Positions 26,569-35,184 of a stretch of DNA of 64,000 nt are shown piece after piece. The stretch's first letter is position 1, and the number at the start of each line of letters is the position of its first letter. The translations under genes and the position numbers were made by a program. The notes beneath the pieces are model-generated. The model was not told the DNA's origin. It was given only the letters and a program-made list of their open reading frames with translations, and did not search any database. The stretch lies in NCBI GenBank assembly GCA_019119645.1, contig DWWR01000002.1, positions 1 to 64,000 of the forward strand, written 5' to 3'. This DNA comes from Anaerobutyricum faecale. Lineage in GTDB: Bacteria; Bacillota; Clostridia; Lachnospirales; Lachnospiraceae.

Positions 26569-26991
26569 CTAAAAATCCAGTTCTCCCGCAATGTCCTCGA
26601 TAGACTCATCTTCCTCGTTCTGATATGCGTCATATTTTTCTGTACTCCACAGCTCAATGCGGTCTGATACGCCAAGAACCGTGACATCTTTGTCTATCTC
26701 CGCAAAGCTTCTTAACACCGGTGGTATGAGAAATCTTCCCTGTTTATCTGTTTCGCATTCTACAGAGCTTCCGATAAAGTAACGTTTCAGCTTCCGCGCC
26801 TGTCTGGAAGAAGTCGGAAGAGCATTCAGCTTCCCGGCAAAGGTCTCCCAGGAATCCGGCGGAAAAATAAAAAGACATCCGTCCATCCCTTTGGTAAGTA
26901 CAAATTGTGTTCCGAGTTCTTCCCGAATCTTCGCCGGTAAAATCAGGCGTCCCTTGGCGTCCAGCCCATGTTGAAATTCTCCCTGAAACAC
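26569..26991 (-). CDS. mraZ: Transcriptional regulator MraZ
   Basis: 140 residues. The start is set at GTG 26991, six bases after AAGGTG, giving the conserved N-terminus MFQGEFQHGLDAKGRL. A GTG three codons earlier has no spacing for an SD. Two AbrB-like domains follow (LILPAKIRE, and QGRFLIPPVLRSFA). MraZ forms ring oligomers that bind direct repeats before its own operon. Such repeats are present at 27077-27102. Confidence 0.93.
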   Translation of the reverse strand: MFQGEFQHGLDAKGRLILPAKIREELGTQFVLTKGMDGCLFIFPPDSWETFAGKLNALPTSSRQARKLKRYFIGSSVECETDKQGRFLIPPVLRSFAEIDKDVTVLGVSDRIELWSTEKYDAYQNEEDESIEDIAGELDF

Positions 26992-27076
26992 ATTGCTCAC
27001 CTTCTTTTACGGAAAACAGACGTCTCCTCCATTCTTCTTTTTGTATCTCTTTCGGGGATACCCTCCCCAGAAAACG

Positions 27077-27102
27077 TCACTTTTTACCACTTTGCTCCAC
27101 TT
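27077..27102 (-). promoter_or_regulatory. Triple MraZ-box operator
   Basis: Minus strand AAGTGG (27102-27097), AAGTGG (27092-27087) and AAGTGA (27082-27077) repeat with exact 10-base period. They lie just downstream of the mraZ promoter. Periodic GTGG-like boxes are the known MraZ recognition pattern, so autoregulation is likely. Confidence 0.7.
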
Positions 27103-27109
27103 GTCATTT

Positions 27110-27138
27110 ATTTTATCTCATACAGAAAGGTATTGCAA
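27110..27138 (-). promoter_or_regulatory. Sigma-A promoter of the dcw operon
   Basis: Minus strand TTGCAA (27133-27138), 17 bases, TAAAAT (27110-27115). It gives a leader of about 110 bases before mraZ containing the MraZ boxes. Confidence 0.7.
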
Positions 27139-27287
27139 CATTATTTTGGGGATATTTTCTAAGGTTTTCTTTCCTTTTTTTTACAGGGAGAACGTATGAT
27201 TGCCTAAAAAAAGATAATTTTTTAAGAAAAATTGCAATTTTTTCTAATCATTGAGGTGTCAGGGCGTATCCTGCCCGGATTTCCGGC

Positions 27288-27350
27288 TTTTGTTGGGAAA
27301 TTGGACAGCTCCGTGCTCCCCCCACCGCTGTCCGGATTTTCCCAACAAAA
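27288..27350. repeat. Long imperfect inverted repeat
   Basis: Arms 27288-27308 and 27328-27350 are complementary (TTTTGTTGGGAAA and GGACAG blocks) except for a short internal mismatch, with a 19-base C-rich loop. The region 27139-27287 shows only AT-rich sequence with a small palindrome AAAAATTGCAATTTTT. The right arm shares its T/A run with the terminator at 27345-27370. Confidence 0.7.
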
Positions 27351-27370
27351 AAAGAAGCCCGAAGGCTTCT
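27345..27370 (-). terminator. Terminator of the ABC exporter operon
   Basis: Minus strand AGAAGCC-TTCG-GGCTTCT followed by TTTTTTGTT. A UUCG tetraloop closes the stem. Confidence 0.85.
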
Positions 27371-27386
27371 TCATAGTCAATCTTAT

Positions 27387-28130
27387 TTATCGCATAAAAT
27401 CTTTATAAATCGGAAGTACGATCTCAGGTTTGTCATACATGACGATCTCTCCGTCGTGCATCCAGATCAGCTGGTCGCACAGATCTTCCAGCGTGCTCAT
27501 ATTGTGGGACACGATGACCACCGTCCGGTCCCGGCTAGAGATAAGCTCTTTCATCTTCCGGTAACTCTTTTTTCTGAACTTCTGATCTCCGACACTCAGA
27601 ACTTCGTCAACGAGCATGATCTCCGTCTCGAGGATCGCCGAGATGGAAAACGCCAGCTTGGAATGCATACCGCTTGAGTACGTCCGGACCGGCATGTCGA
27701 TAAAGTTGCCGATGCCGGCAAACTCGATGATTTCCGGCATTTTTTCCATGATCTCTTCCTTGCTGAATCCCAGAAGCATACCGGACAAAATGATATTTTC
27801 TCTGCCGGACAGCTCATTTTTAAAGCCGACACCAATGGCCAGCAGAGAAATAGAATGTCCGTGAAGATCGATCTCTCCGCTGTCGGCGGAGAAGATACCG
27901 GCGATGGCCCGAAGCATAGTGGACTTACCGCTGCCGTTCTTCCCGGTAATTCCAAGGATCTGTCCTTCCGGCACCTCAAAGGAAACGTTCCGAACTGCCT
28001 GGAAAACTTCCTGCTTCACCTTTCTGAAGCTAAACAGGCTCTGCTTGATAGAGGCTGCTTTTAAACTTTTATAATTGATACAAACATTTCGTACACTGAT
28101 GGCACTCTTGCGTTCTTCCATTACTTCCAT
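27387..28130 (-). CDS. Polysaccharide/teichoic acid ABC exporter ATPase (TagH/RfbB/Wzt type)
   Basis: 247 residues. Walker A GKNGSGKST, signature YSSGMHSKLAF and Walker B IMLVDEVLSVGD are typical of the TagH/Wzt subfamily. No C-terminal carbohydrate-binding extension is present. Overlaps the permease stop as TAATG. No glycosyltransferase or polymer-synthesis gene is adjacent, so the exported polymer is unknown. Confidence 0.85.
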   Translation of the reverse strand: MEVMEERKSAISVRNVCINYKSLKAASIKQSLFSFRKVKQEVFQAVRNVSFEVPEGQILGITGKNGSGKSTMLRAIAGIFSADSGEIDLHGHSISLLAIGVGFKNELSGRENIILSGMLLGFSKEEIMEKMPEIIEFAGIGNFIDMPVRTYSSGMHSKLAFSISAILETEIMLVDEVLSVGDQKFRKKSYRKMKELISSRDRTVVIVSHNMSTLEDLCDQLIWMHDGEIVMYDKPEIVLPIYKDFMR

Positions 28131-28912
28131 TAAATCACCTTTACATAACTGTTTTCATTCTTGTATATCTTACGGACTCCCAGGATGGCAACAATAACAC
28201 CGATGACGAACCAGATGCCAAGCCATTTAAGTTCCGGCGTCTCTCCGTAGAGAATGCATTTCCGGAGGCTGCTTAAAATGAGCGCCATCGGATTGGCATG
28301 CATCAGAAGGCCCACGAACCGTTCCGGCACCCTGGTCTCAATATTATAGAAGATACCGGTCATATAGAAAATCATACGAAGTACAATGGTGACCACATTG
28401 GTCAGATCCTGTACAAAAACTCCATAATGAAGGAGATGTGTCATACAGGCAAAGGTCAGCACAAACAGCGTGAGCATAATCGGTATCACATAAAATATAT
28501 TCAGCGTCAGCGGAATCCGAAAGAAAATGATCATCGCCACAATGATTCCAAAGGATATGAGCATCTTATATCCGTTAAAAAACATCCGGGATATGAGAAG
28601 GATGAACTTCGGAATATAAACCTTGGTCACAATGGACTTATTGTTACGCATCAGCTTGACACTCTGCGTCAGACACCGGTTAAAAAACTCCCATGCTGTC
28701 AGGCCAATAAATACAAAGGCGCTGAAAAACGGCTCCTTCGAATTAAAAATATAGCCAAAAATAAATGTATAGATCAACATAAAACAGAAAGGTTCCAGCA
28801 CCCACCATACCCAGTTCAGATAGGAGTTGGCAACCTCCGACTTCAGCTCCGATTTGGCGGAGTAAAGAGCATATCTGTAATGCTCCTTTAAATCTTTCCA
28901 AAAACGTTTCAT
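28130..28912 (-). CDS. ABC-2 type polysaccharide exporter permease (TagG/Wzm type)
   Basis: 260 residues, six predicted membrane segments, with ABC2_membrane features (LNWVWWVLEPFCFMLIY, RNNKSIVTKVYIPK, HANPMALILSSLR). GGAGG precedes the ATG. It forms the membrane channel for the ATPase at 27387-28130. Confidence 0.85.
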   Translation of the reverse strand: MKRFWKDLKEHYRYALYSAKSELKSEVANSYLNWVWWVLEPFCFMLIYTFIFGYIFNSKEPFFSAFVFIGLTAWEFFNRCLTQSVKLMRNNKSIVTKVYIPKFILLISRMFFNGYKMLISFGIIVAMIIFFRIPLTLNIFYVIPIMLTLFVLTFACMTHLLHYGVFVQDLTNVVTIVLRMIFYMTGIFYNIETRVPERFVGLLMHANPMALILSSLRKCILYGETPELKWLGIWFVIGVIVAILGVRKIYKNENSYVKVI

Positions 28913-28966
28913 AACTTCCTCCAGGCCTCTTCCCCTATTTCAGCTTTTGTCTGCAAAACTTCTGGC

Positions 28967-28995
28967 ATTATAGCATACAAAAATGCAATTATCAA
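28967..28995 (-). promoter_or_regulatory. Sigma-A promoter of the ABC exporter pair
   Basis: Minus strand TTGATA (28990-28995), 17 bases, TATAAT (28967-28972), about 55 bases before the permease start. Confidence 0.7.
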
Positions 28996-29010
28996 GCACA
29001 GGGTATAAAA

Positions 29011-29901
29011 TCAAAGCTGTTTTTGCCGCATTCGCCTTTTTATGATCATCGTAATGAGGCTGCCCGCAAAAACCACAGCGCATACCACCTGTGTCACTGC
29101 AATTCCCGTATGACCGATCTGAAGCTGATCGACCCGGAGTCCCTCAATAAAGAAACGTCCCAGACCATAGCCCATAAGGTAGATGCACAAAAGTTCGCCG
29201 TCAAACTTCTTATGCTTCCTGTAAAGAAAAATCACCAGCAGAACCAGACAGTTCCAGAGGCCTTCATAAAGGAACGTCGGATGCACCTGAATATAGGAAA
29301 GCATCTGTCCTCCCACATCCACATTTACCAGATGATCCAGAAGTCCTGCCTGTTCAATCTCTCCCAGTCTTCCGGTCTGTTCAAAATACCCCAGAGGGAT
29401 CTGCATGGCCAGCGGTCCGTCTGTGTATCCCCCGAAAGCCTCCCGGTTGAAGAAATTCCCCCAGCGTCCCATGATCTGCCCCACCAGCAGCGCCATGGAC
29501 ATGGTATCAAGCATCAGGGCCGCCTTCTGTTTTCTCACTTTGGCAAATATGAGAAGCACCACGATGGCCGCCGCCACACCGCCGACGATACCCAGACCGC
29601 CATGCCGGATATTGATAATGTCCAGAGGATGTTCTTTATAATAATCCCAGGAAAAAATAACATAGTAGGCTCTGGCCCCAACGATGGCCGGAATCATCAT
29701 ACAGATCAGATAATCCAGATACATTTCCGGATTCTGTCCGGTCCGCTTCGCTTCCTTCTGGGCGATCAAAAGCCCCACCAGAAAACCTGCGGCAATGATA
29801 ATCCCGTAAAACATAATATGAAAACCCCCGACGGAAATGTATCTTCCCACATGAGAAAACACAATTCCCAGATTCGGGAACCGGATATCCATATATTCCA
29901 T
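29011..29901 (-). CDS. lgt: Prolipoprotein diacylglyceryl transferase
   Basis: 296 residues from the ATG at 29901 (AGGAGG five bases upstream). The frame is open further upstream but crosses the promoter. Seven membrane segments, the Lgt signature GRWGNFFNREAFGG and essential HGGLGIVGG and LYEGLWN motifs are present. It lipidates prolipoproteins such as PotD. Confidence 0.95.
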   Translation of the reverse strand: MEYMDIRFPNLGIVFSHVGRYISVGGFHIMFYGIIIAAGFLVGLLIAQKEAKRTGQNPEMYLDYLICMMIPAIVGARAYYVIFSWDYYKEHPLDIINIRHGGLGIVGGVAAAIVVLLIFAKVRKQKAALMLDTMSMALLVGQIMGRWGNFFNREAFGGYTDGPLAMQIPLGYFEQTGRLGEIEQAGLLDHLVNVDVGGQMLSYIQVHPTFLYEGLWNCLVLLVIFLYRKHKKFDGELLCIYLMGYGLGRFFIEGLRVDQLQIGHTGIAVTQVVCAVVFAGSLITMIIKRRMRQKQL

Positions 29902-29965
29902 AATAACCTCCTGTATCTCTCGTTGAAACGCAGGACAGTCCCTGCCCTGCTGTGACATTGGGAAT

Positions 29966-29994
29966 ATTATAGCCCGCTCCGTAAAAAATTTCAA
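29966..29994 (-). promoter_or_regulatory. Sigma-A promoter of lgt
   Basis: Minus strand TTGAAA (29989-29994), 17 bases, TATAAT (29966-29971). Divergent from the ychF promoter. Confidence 0.65.
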
Positions 29995-30030
29995 TCATTA
30001 TGTGAATCCGGCATTTTTCTTTCCGCCCCC

Positions 30031-30060
30031 TTGTCAGCTTCTTTCTTTCTATGGTAGAAT
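30031..30060 (+). promoter_or_regulatory. Sigma-A promoter of ychF
   Basis: TTGTCA (30031-30036), 18 bases, TAGAAT (30055-30060), about 50 bases before the ychF SD. Confidence 0.55.
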
Positions 30061-30118
30061 GGACAGTTGTAATGCAAACGACATCTCAATGAAATCAATG
30101 ATAAATGGAGGAATTACT

Positions 30119-31216
30119 ATGAAATTAGGTATTGTCGGACTTCCAAATGTGGGAAAGAGTACATTATTTAACTCTCTGACCAAAGCCGGCGCCGAATCTG
30201 CCAACTATCCTTTCTGTACCATCGATCCGAACGTGGGCATTGTTCCTGTTCCGGACGCCCGGCTGCAGGTGCTTTCTGACATGTATGACTCTGCCAAGAT
30301 TGTTCCGGCCGTCATCGAATTCGTGGACATCGCCGGTCTTGTAAAAGGCGCATCCAAGGGAGAAGGTCTGGGAAACCAGTTCCTGGCCAACATCCGTGAG
30401 GTGGACGCCATCGTACACGTGGTCCGCTGCTTTGAAGACAGCAACGTTGTCCATGTGGATGGAAGCGTGAATCCTCTCAGAGATATCGAAACGATCAACT
30501 TTGAGCTGATTTTTGCTGACATTGAAGTGCTGGAGCGCCGCATCGCGAAATCAGCCCGCGCCGCTCACAATGATAAAAAGATTGCCGCAGAAGTGGAACT
30601 GTTAAAGAAAATGAAAGCACATCTGGAAGACGGCAACCTGGCCAAAACCTTTGTCACCGACGATGAAGACGAACAGAAACTGCTGGATGAATGCAACCTG
30701 CTGACAGCCAAACCGGTCATCTTCGCGGCAAACGTATCGGAGGATGACCTGGCCGACGACGGCGCCTCCAATGAATATGTACAGGCTGTAAAAGAATACG
30801 CCGCCGGCTGTGACTCCGAAGTATTCGTGGTCTGCGCACAGATTGAACAGGAGATTGCAGAACTGGATGATGACGAGAAAGCTATGTTCCTGGATGATCT
30901 GGGACTTTCCGAATCCGGCCTTGAAAAGCTGATCAAAGCCAGCTACCGTATCCTGGGCCTGATCTCCTACCTGACTGCAGGACCGATGGAATCCAAAGCC
31001 TGGACCATCACCAAAGGTACCAAAGCGCCGCAGGCTGCCGGAAAGATCCACTCTGACTTCGAGCGGGGCTTCATCAAAGCCGATGTCATCAGCTACGATG
31101 ATCTGATTGCCTGCGGAAGCATGTCCGCAGCCAGAGACAAAGGCCTCGTCCGTTCCGAAGGAAAAGAATATGTGATGCAGGACGGAGATGTGGTGCTCTT
31201 TAAATTCAATGTATAG
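30119..31216 (+). CDS. ychF: Redox-regulated ATPase YchF (Obg family)
   Basis: 365 residues from the ATG at 30119 with GGAGG seven bases upstream. G1 GLPNVGKST, G3 DIAGLVKGAS, a central coiled coil (about 128-200) and a C-terminal TGS domain ending DVVLFKFNV. The G4 position (NVSEDDL, in place of NKxD) explains the family's preference for ATP. Binds the ribosome. Monocistronic on the plus strand, convergent with thiN. Confidence 0.95.
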   Translation: MKLGIVGLPNVGKSTLFNSLTKAGAESANYPFCTIDPNVGIVPVPDARLQVLSDMYDSAKIVPAVIEFVDIAGLVKGASKGEGLGNQFLANIREVDAIVHVVRCFEDSNVVHVDGSVNPLRDIETINFELIFADIEVLERRIAKSARAAHNDKKIAAEVELLKKMKAHLEDGNLAKTFVTDDEDEQKLLDECNLLTAKPVIFAANVSEDDLADDGASNEYVQAVKEYAAGCDSEVFVVCAQIEQEIAELDDDEKAMFLDDLGLSESGLEKLIKASYRILGLISYLTAGPMESKAWTITKGTKAPQAAGKIHSDFERGFIKADVISYDDLIACGSMSAARDKGLVRSEGKEYVMQDGDVVLFKFNV

Positions 31217-31219
31217 GGA

Positions 31220-31497
31220 TTTGTCAGTTTGAATCTATCGGTTTTGAGATTATCCGGATGACGATGAACAGACGGAATTTGCAGCTTTGTATTTATCATA
31301 GAAAAACGCAGTCAGGGAAGTCTCCTCCTCCACTTCGGCAGGCTGGTAACTATCACCTTTTATAAAAAGTACGTGACGCCTGCCTGATCAATTCGATCAC
31401 AGCAGTATACCCAGCCTGCCGAAGTGGAGGAGGAGAACTTTTATCAATGGCTTGTCTTCTGTGAAAGCAGTCTTCTGTATGCTGCATGGAGATTTAC
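31220..31497 (+). repeat. Dispersed intergenic element, copy A, with 26-bp perfect inverted repeat
   Basis: Begins TTTGTCAGTTTGAATC and ends GAGATTTAC, the same ends as copy B at 57689-57901, which lies in the opposite orientation. Bases 31411-31497 match copy B nearly throughout. Inside, 31321-31346 and 31411-31436 are perfect reverse complements of 26 bases around a 64-base loop, each containing the core CTGCCGAAGTGGAGGAGGAG. It fills the convergent gap between ychF and thiN, and its right end overlaps the thiN stop codon. The hairpin could also act as a terminator. Confidence 0.75.
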
Positions 31498-32159
31498 TAA
31501 TCCGCCGACCTTATCACCAGCAGTTTCCCTGTTTTCATCCGCAGGGTTCCCCATTCTTCTGCCAGCTCGTTGCTGATGCCTAAGCTCTGGGAAGGCTGCA
31601 GGCTTGCGTTGGCAAGGGGATAAGAAAAACCGATCAGGTCGATGCCGGTCACTGAGCCGCCCCAGGCCATCAGCGAAAAAAATGGCCGGTCCGGCTGTTT
31701 TTTATATTTTTTCTCGTTTTGTCCACAAAGCATTTCTATTTCGTTGTGTTTATCCACTATTTTTCCTGAAATATGCCCCGCGGCCAGCTTTTCAAGCATT
31801 CCGATGTTGGCGAGAGCATGGTCCAGCCGGGTGCCGGTGGCCCCCAGAAGAATTACTTCTTCCGGAGACAGCTCCCGGGCGTACTCCACCGCCAGCTCGG
31901 TGTCTGTGTAATCTTTTCTTGTGGGAAATTCCCGCACCGGAACTCCCTGCTCTTTATAAAATGTGAGCAGATTCTCCTCTTTCAGGCTGTCAAAATCTCC
32001 CAGAATATCTGTGGGCGTCAGATGGAGCGCCCGACAGGAAGCGAGACCGGAATCCGCCGCGATGATACGGTCAAAGTTCCGGTCCCTGAGATAAGCGGCG
32101 GCAAATTCTTCTTCCACTCTGCCGCCGGTCACGATCAATATTTTACCATTTCTTTGCAT
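31497..32159 (-). CDS. thiN: Thiamine diphosphokinase
   Basis: 220 residues from the ATG at 32159, with AGGAG seven bases upstream inside the end of rsgA. Catalytic-domain motifs ADSGLASCRALHLTPTDILG DFDS (split here for length), RKDYTDTELAVEYA and GATGTRLDHALANI, then a C-terminal thiamine-binding domain. Converts thiamine to thiamine diphosphate. Last gene of the housekeeping operon. The usual rpe gene between rsgA and thiN is missing. Confidence 0.92.
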   Translation of the reverse strand: MQRNGKILIVTGGRVEEEFAAAYLRDRNFDRIIAADSGLASCRALHLTPTDILGDFDSLKEENLLTFYKEQGVPVREFPTRKDYTDTELAVEYARELSPEEVILLGATGTRLDHALANIGMLEKLAAGHISGKIVDKHNEIEMLCGQNEKKYKKQPDRPFFSLMAWGGSVTGIDLIGFSYPLANASLQPSQSLGISNELAEEWGTLRMKTGKLLVIRSAD

Positions 32160-33021
32160 TTGCCAGCTCCTCATACAGATAACAATAGTCTTCGTAGCGC
32201 ATCCGGCTGATTTTTCCTTCTTCCAGGGCCTGCTTTACCGCACAGCCCGGCTCATGAATATGGCTGCAGCCGTTAAAACGGCATTGGTTTTCATATTCTG
32301 AAAATTCCGGGAAATAAAAACGCAGCTCTTCTTTTTCGATGCCCGTCAGATACAGCGAGCTGAATCCCGGCGTATCCATGAGAAAAGTATCTTCCCCCAG
32401 ATAGATCAGTTCCGAGTGGCGGGTGGTATGTCTGCCCCGCTTGATCTTCTCGCTGACAGCTCCGGTCTCCATCTGCTTTTCGGTACTGATACTGTTTAAG
32501 GTGGAAGATTTTCCCACGCCGGACGGCCCCGCCATGACGGTGGTTCTGCCCCGGAGAAGCTCTTTTAATTCCGGAATGCCCTCCCCCTCATGGGCCGAGG
32601 AGAAGAGCACCCGGCAGCCGCTTTTCTCATAATCCCGCTTCAGCCGCACGCGCTCCTCCTCCGAGGCCAGATCCATTTTATTGAAACAGATGATGACAGG
32701 AACCTGCTGTTTCTCCATCATGATGAGAAACCGGTTCAGCAGCTGGAAATTCGGCTCCGGCTCATGGACCGCAAAAATGACCAGCGCCTGATCCACGTTG
32801 GCGACCATGGGCCGGATCAGCTGATTCTTCCGCTTGTGGATGACTGTGAGATTGCCTGTTTTTTCTTCCTCGGAAATCACATCGATATCCACGATATCAC
32901 CCACGTTGGGTTTCATTTTTTTGTTGCGAAAAATTCCCTTTGCCCTGCATTCATAAAGTCCGGCGCCTTCCACATACACGTAATAAAAACCGCCGATGCC
33001 CTTCATGATTTTTCCTGTCAT
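32143..33021 (-). CDS. rsgA: Ribosome small subunit GTPase RsgA (YjeQ)
   Basis: 292 residues from the ATG at 33021 (AAGGA eight bases upstream). OB-fold N-domain, circularly permuted GTPase with G4 FNKMDLA before G1 GPSGVGKSS and G3 DTPGFSS, and a C-terminal zinc knuckle CRFNGCSHIHEPGC. Helps mature the 30S subunit. Follows prkC, and RsgA is a known phosphorylation target of PASTA kinases in Bacillus. Confidence 0.95.
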   Translation of the reverse strand: MTGKIMKGIGGFYYVYVEGAGLYECRAKGIFRNKKMKPNVGDIVDIDVISEEEKTGNLTVIHKRKNQLIRPMVANVDQALVIFAVHEPEPNFQLLNRFLIMMEKQQVPVIICFNKMDLASEEERVRLKRDYEKSGCRVLFSSAHEGEGIPELKELLRGRTTVMAGPSGVGKSSTLNSISTEKQMETGAVSEKIKRGRHTTRHSELIYLGEDTFLMDTPGFSSLYLTGIEKEELRFYFPEFSEYENQCRFNGCSHIHEPGCAVKQALEEGKISRMRYEDYCYLYEELANAKKW

Positions 33022-33079
33022 ACTGTTTTTCCTTTCTTCCTTTTCTTCTGATCTTCCGCCTGTTTCCAGGTTATCTGTT

Positions 33080-35179
33080 TTAATCTGCCACCCGTTCCCA
33101 GACCACCGGGTAACTGTTGTACTCCTGTCCGTTGACATAGAATAAAACTGTGGCGTCTCTGCCGCTGTCGCTCTCAAAAGCAACGTCCACCGGGAAGGAA
33201 TCCGAATCGGCATCCTCTTCTGAGTAGATGGTCTTAGTGGAATTCCCCTGTTTCAGTACCAGCTCAATATCTCCGGTTTCCCCTTCCTCAAACGGGGAGT
33301 CATACACCTGGACTGTTCCCGCATAGTGGTAGGATTCCTGCTCGCCAAGACTCACGGTGATGGAAACTTTCGTACCCTTGTCCACCATGGTACCCGACTT
33401 GATGCTCTGCTGAAATACATCGCCCACGCCGACGGAACCGCTGTAATCGCTGGATACATTTCCCAGAACCAGTCCCAGACGGTTCAGTTCTTTCTCTGCC
33501 GCCTCCTGGCTGACACCATATAAATCCGGCACTTCCACCTGGGAGACGCCGCGGCTCACTGTGATGGTCACCGTAAAGCCTTTTTCTACCATACTGCCTC
33601 CCTTCGGCGTCTGGCGGATCACATACCCCTTATCTACCGTGTCACTGTTGGCGTAGACAACTTCTGCCTCCAGCCCCAGAGAATTGAGTTCCTCAATGGC
33701 ATCATCTTCCTCGTAATTGATCAGAGGAGGGACTTCAATCCGCGCGTTCTCCTCGTCATCCTCATCCAGACCCAGAGTCAGCGTGATCGTCGAGCCTTCC
33801 AGGACATCCCGTCCCTCTTCGGTATCCTGATCCACGACTACAAGGGAATCGCTGTCTTTATCCACACCGTCCGCATACTCAAACTTCGCGCTCAGAGACA
33901 GCTCTTCTGCCTGGTTTTTGGCCTTTGTCCGTGTCATTCCGATGAAACTTGGCAGCGTCACATATTTTTTGGCCTCTGTGGCCTCCGTCTCCTCCTCGGC
34001 CGGGGTATCCGTGGTGCTCTCCGGCGCTTCTGTGGTGCTTTCCACCGTACCGCTGCCGGTAAATTTCAAAAGATTGGTGGATGTGCCGACGAAATAAAAG
34101 ACCAGACAGGCAAGAAGAACTCCAAACACGATGGTAATGACCATGATCATTTTCTCCATCTTCGGGTGAACGGAATCGTCGTCTTCGTAATCCTCTCCGT
34201 CTTTTTCCGTGGACTGTCCCTGCATCTCATCCGGAGTCTCCTCCCCGTCCCGCTCACTCTCTCCTGTGAGGGTTTTCTTAATCTGGGCGATTTCTTCCTC
34301 TGACCGGGTTCTTGTGGGACTGTCATCCACCTGCGGATTCATATAAACATAATTACCGTCGGGAGAGGTAAAAACCTGGCGCAGATCCGCGATCAGTTCC
34401 GCCGCCGTCTGGTACCGCTCCTCCGGACGTTTCTTCGTACATTTTAAAATAATCTTTTCCAGGCTCACTGGTATATCCGGGAAATAATTTCTCGGCGGCA
34501 CAATCTCATCCCGAAGATGCATCAACGCGATGGCCACCGTATTTTCTCCGTCAAAAGGCACCTTCCCCGTGGCCATCTCATACATGGTGATACCCAGGGA
34601 ATAGATGTCGCTTCTGGCGTCGGAATATCCGCCTCTTGCCTGTTCCGGCGACAGGTAACGCACGGAACCCATGGTGCTGGAGGCAATGGTATCTCCCGTG
34701 GCAGCTTTGGCAATGCCAAAGTCCGTCACCTTGATCTTGCCGCTGTCTGAGACGATGATATTTTGCGGCTTGATATCTCTGTGCACAATATTGTGCTCAT
34801 GAGCCGCCTGTATACCGCTGGCAATCTGGATGGAAAAATCCACGGTCTCCCGGACGGAAAGTCTCCCGTACCGGCGGATATAGCGTTTTAGCGTCATCCC
34901 CTCTGCCAGTTCCATGACAATATAGTGGATGCCCTGGTCATTTCCCTCATCCAGGATACTCACTATATTCGGATGATTCAGATCCGCGGTGGAACGGGCT
35001 TCCGAGTTAAACCTCCGGACCAGCGTCTCGTCGTCGCTGTATTCTTTCCGAAGCACTTTGACAGCCACATAACTGTTGGATTTACGGCATTTTGCCTTGT
35101 ACACATCGGCCATCCCTCCGGAGCCGATATGTTCAAGGATCTCATATCTTCCTCCTAAAATCATTCCTGTCTGAATCAA
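33080..35179 (-). CDS. prkC: PASTA-domain serine/threonine protein kinase
   Basis: 699 residues from TTG 35179 (GGAGG eight bases upstream), giving MIQTGMILGGRYEI. The kinase domain (about 12-275) has GSGGMADVYKA, VAVKVL, HRDIKPQN, DFGIA and APE-loop SPEQARGG. A basic/acidic linker, one membrane helix (about 350-372) and three extracellular PASTA repeats (starting near 415, 490 and 560) follow, then a C-terminal beta-rich extension of about 80 residues. Muropeptide sensor controlling wall growth and germination in relatives. Directly downstream of its phosphatase. Confidence 0.94.
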   Translation of the reverse strand: MIQTGMILGGRYEILEHIGSGGMADVYKAKCRKSNSYVAVKVLRKEYSDDETLVRRFNSEARSTADLNHPNIVSILDEGNDQGIHYIVMELAEGMTLKRYIRRYGRLSVRETVDFSIQIASGIQAAHEHNIVHRDIKPQNIIVSDSGKIKVTDFGIAKAATGDTIASSTMGSVRYLSPEQARGGYSDARSDIYSLGITMYEMATGKVPFDGENTVAIALMHLRDEIVPPRNYFPDIPVSLEKIILKCTKKRPEERYQTAAELIADLRQVFTSPDGNYVYMNPQVDDSPTRTRSEEEIAQIKKTLTGESERDGEETPDEMQGQSTEKDGEDYEDDDSVHPKMEKMIMVITIVFGVLLACLVFYFVGTSTNLLKFTGSGTVESTTEAPESTTDTPAEEETEATEAKKYVTLPSFIGMTRTKAKNQAEELSLSAKFEYADGVDKDSDSLVVVDQDTEEGRDVLEGSTITLTLGLDEDDEENARIEVPPLINYEEDDAIEELNSLGLEAEVVYANSDTVDKGYVIRQTPKGGSMVEKGFTVTITVSRGVSQVEVPDLYGVSQEAAEKELNRLGLVLGNVSSDYSGSVGVGDVFQQSIKSGTMVDKGTKVSITVSLGEQESYHYAGTVQVYDSPFEEGETGDIELVLKQGNSTKTIYSEEDADSDSFPVDVAFESDSGRDATVLFYVNGQEYNSYPVVWERVAD

Positions 35180-35184
35180 ACCAG

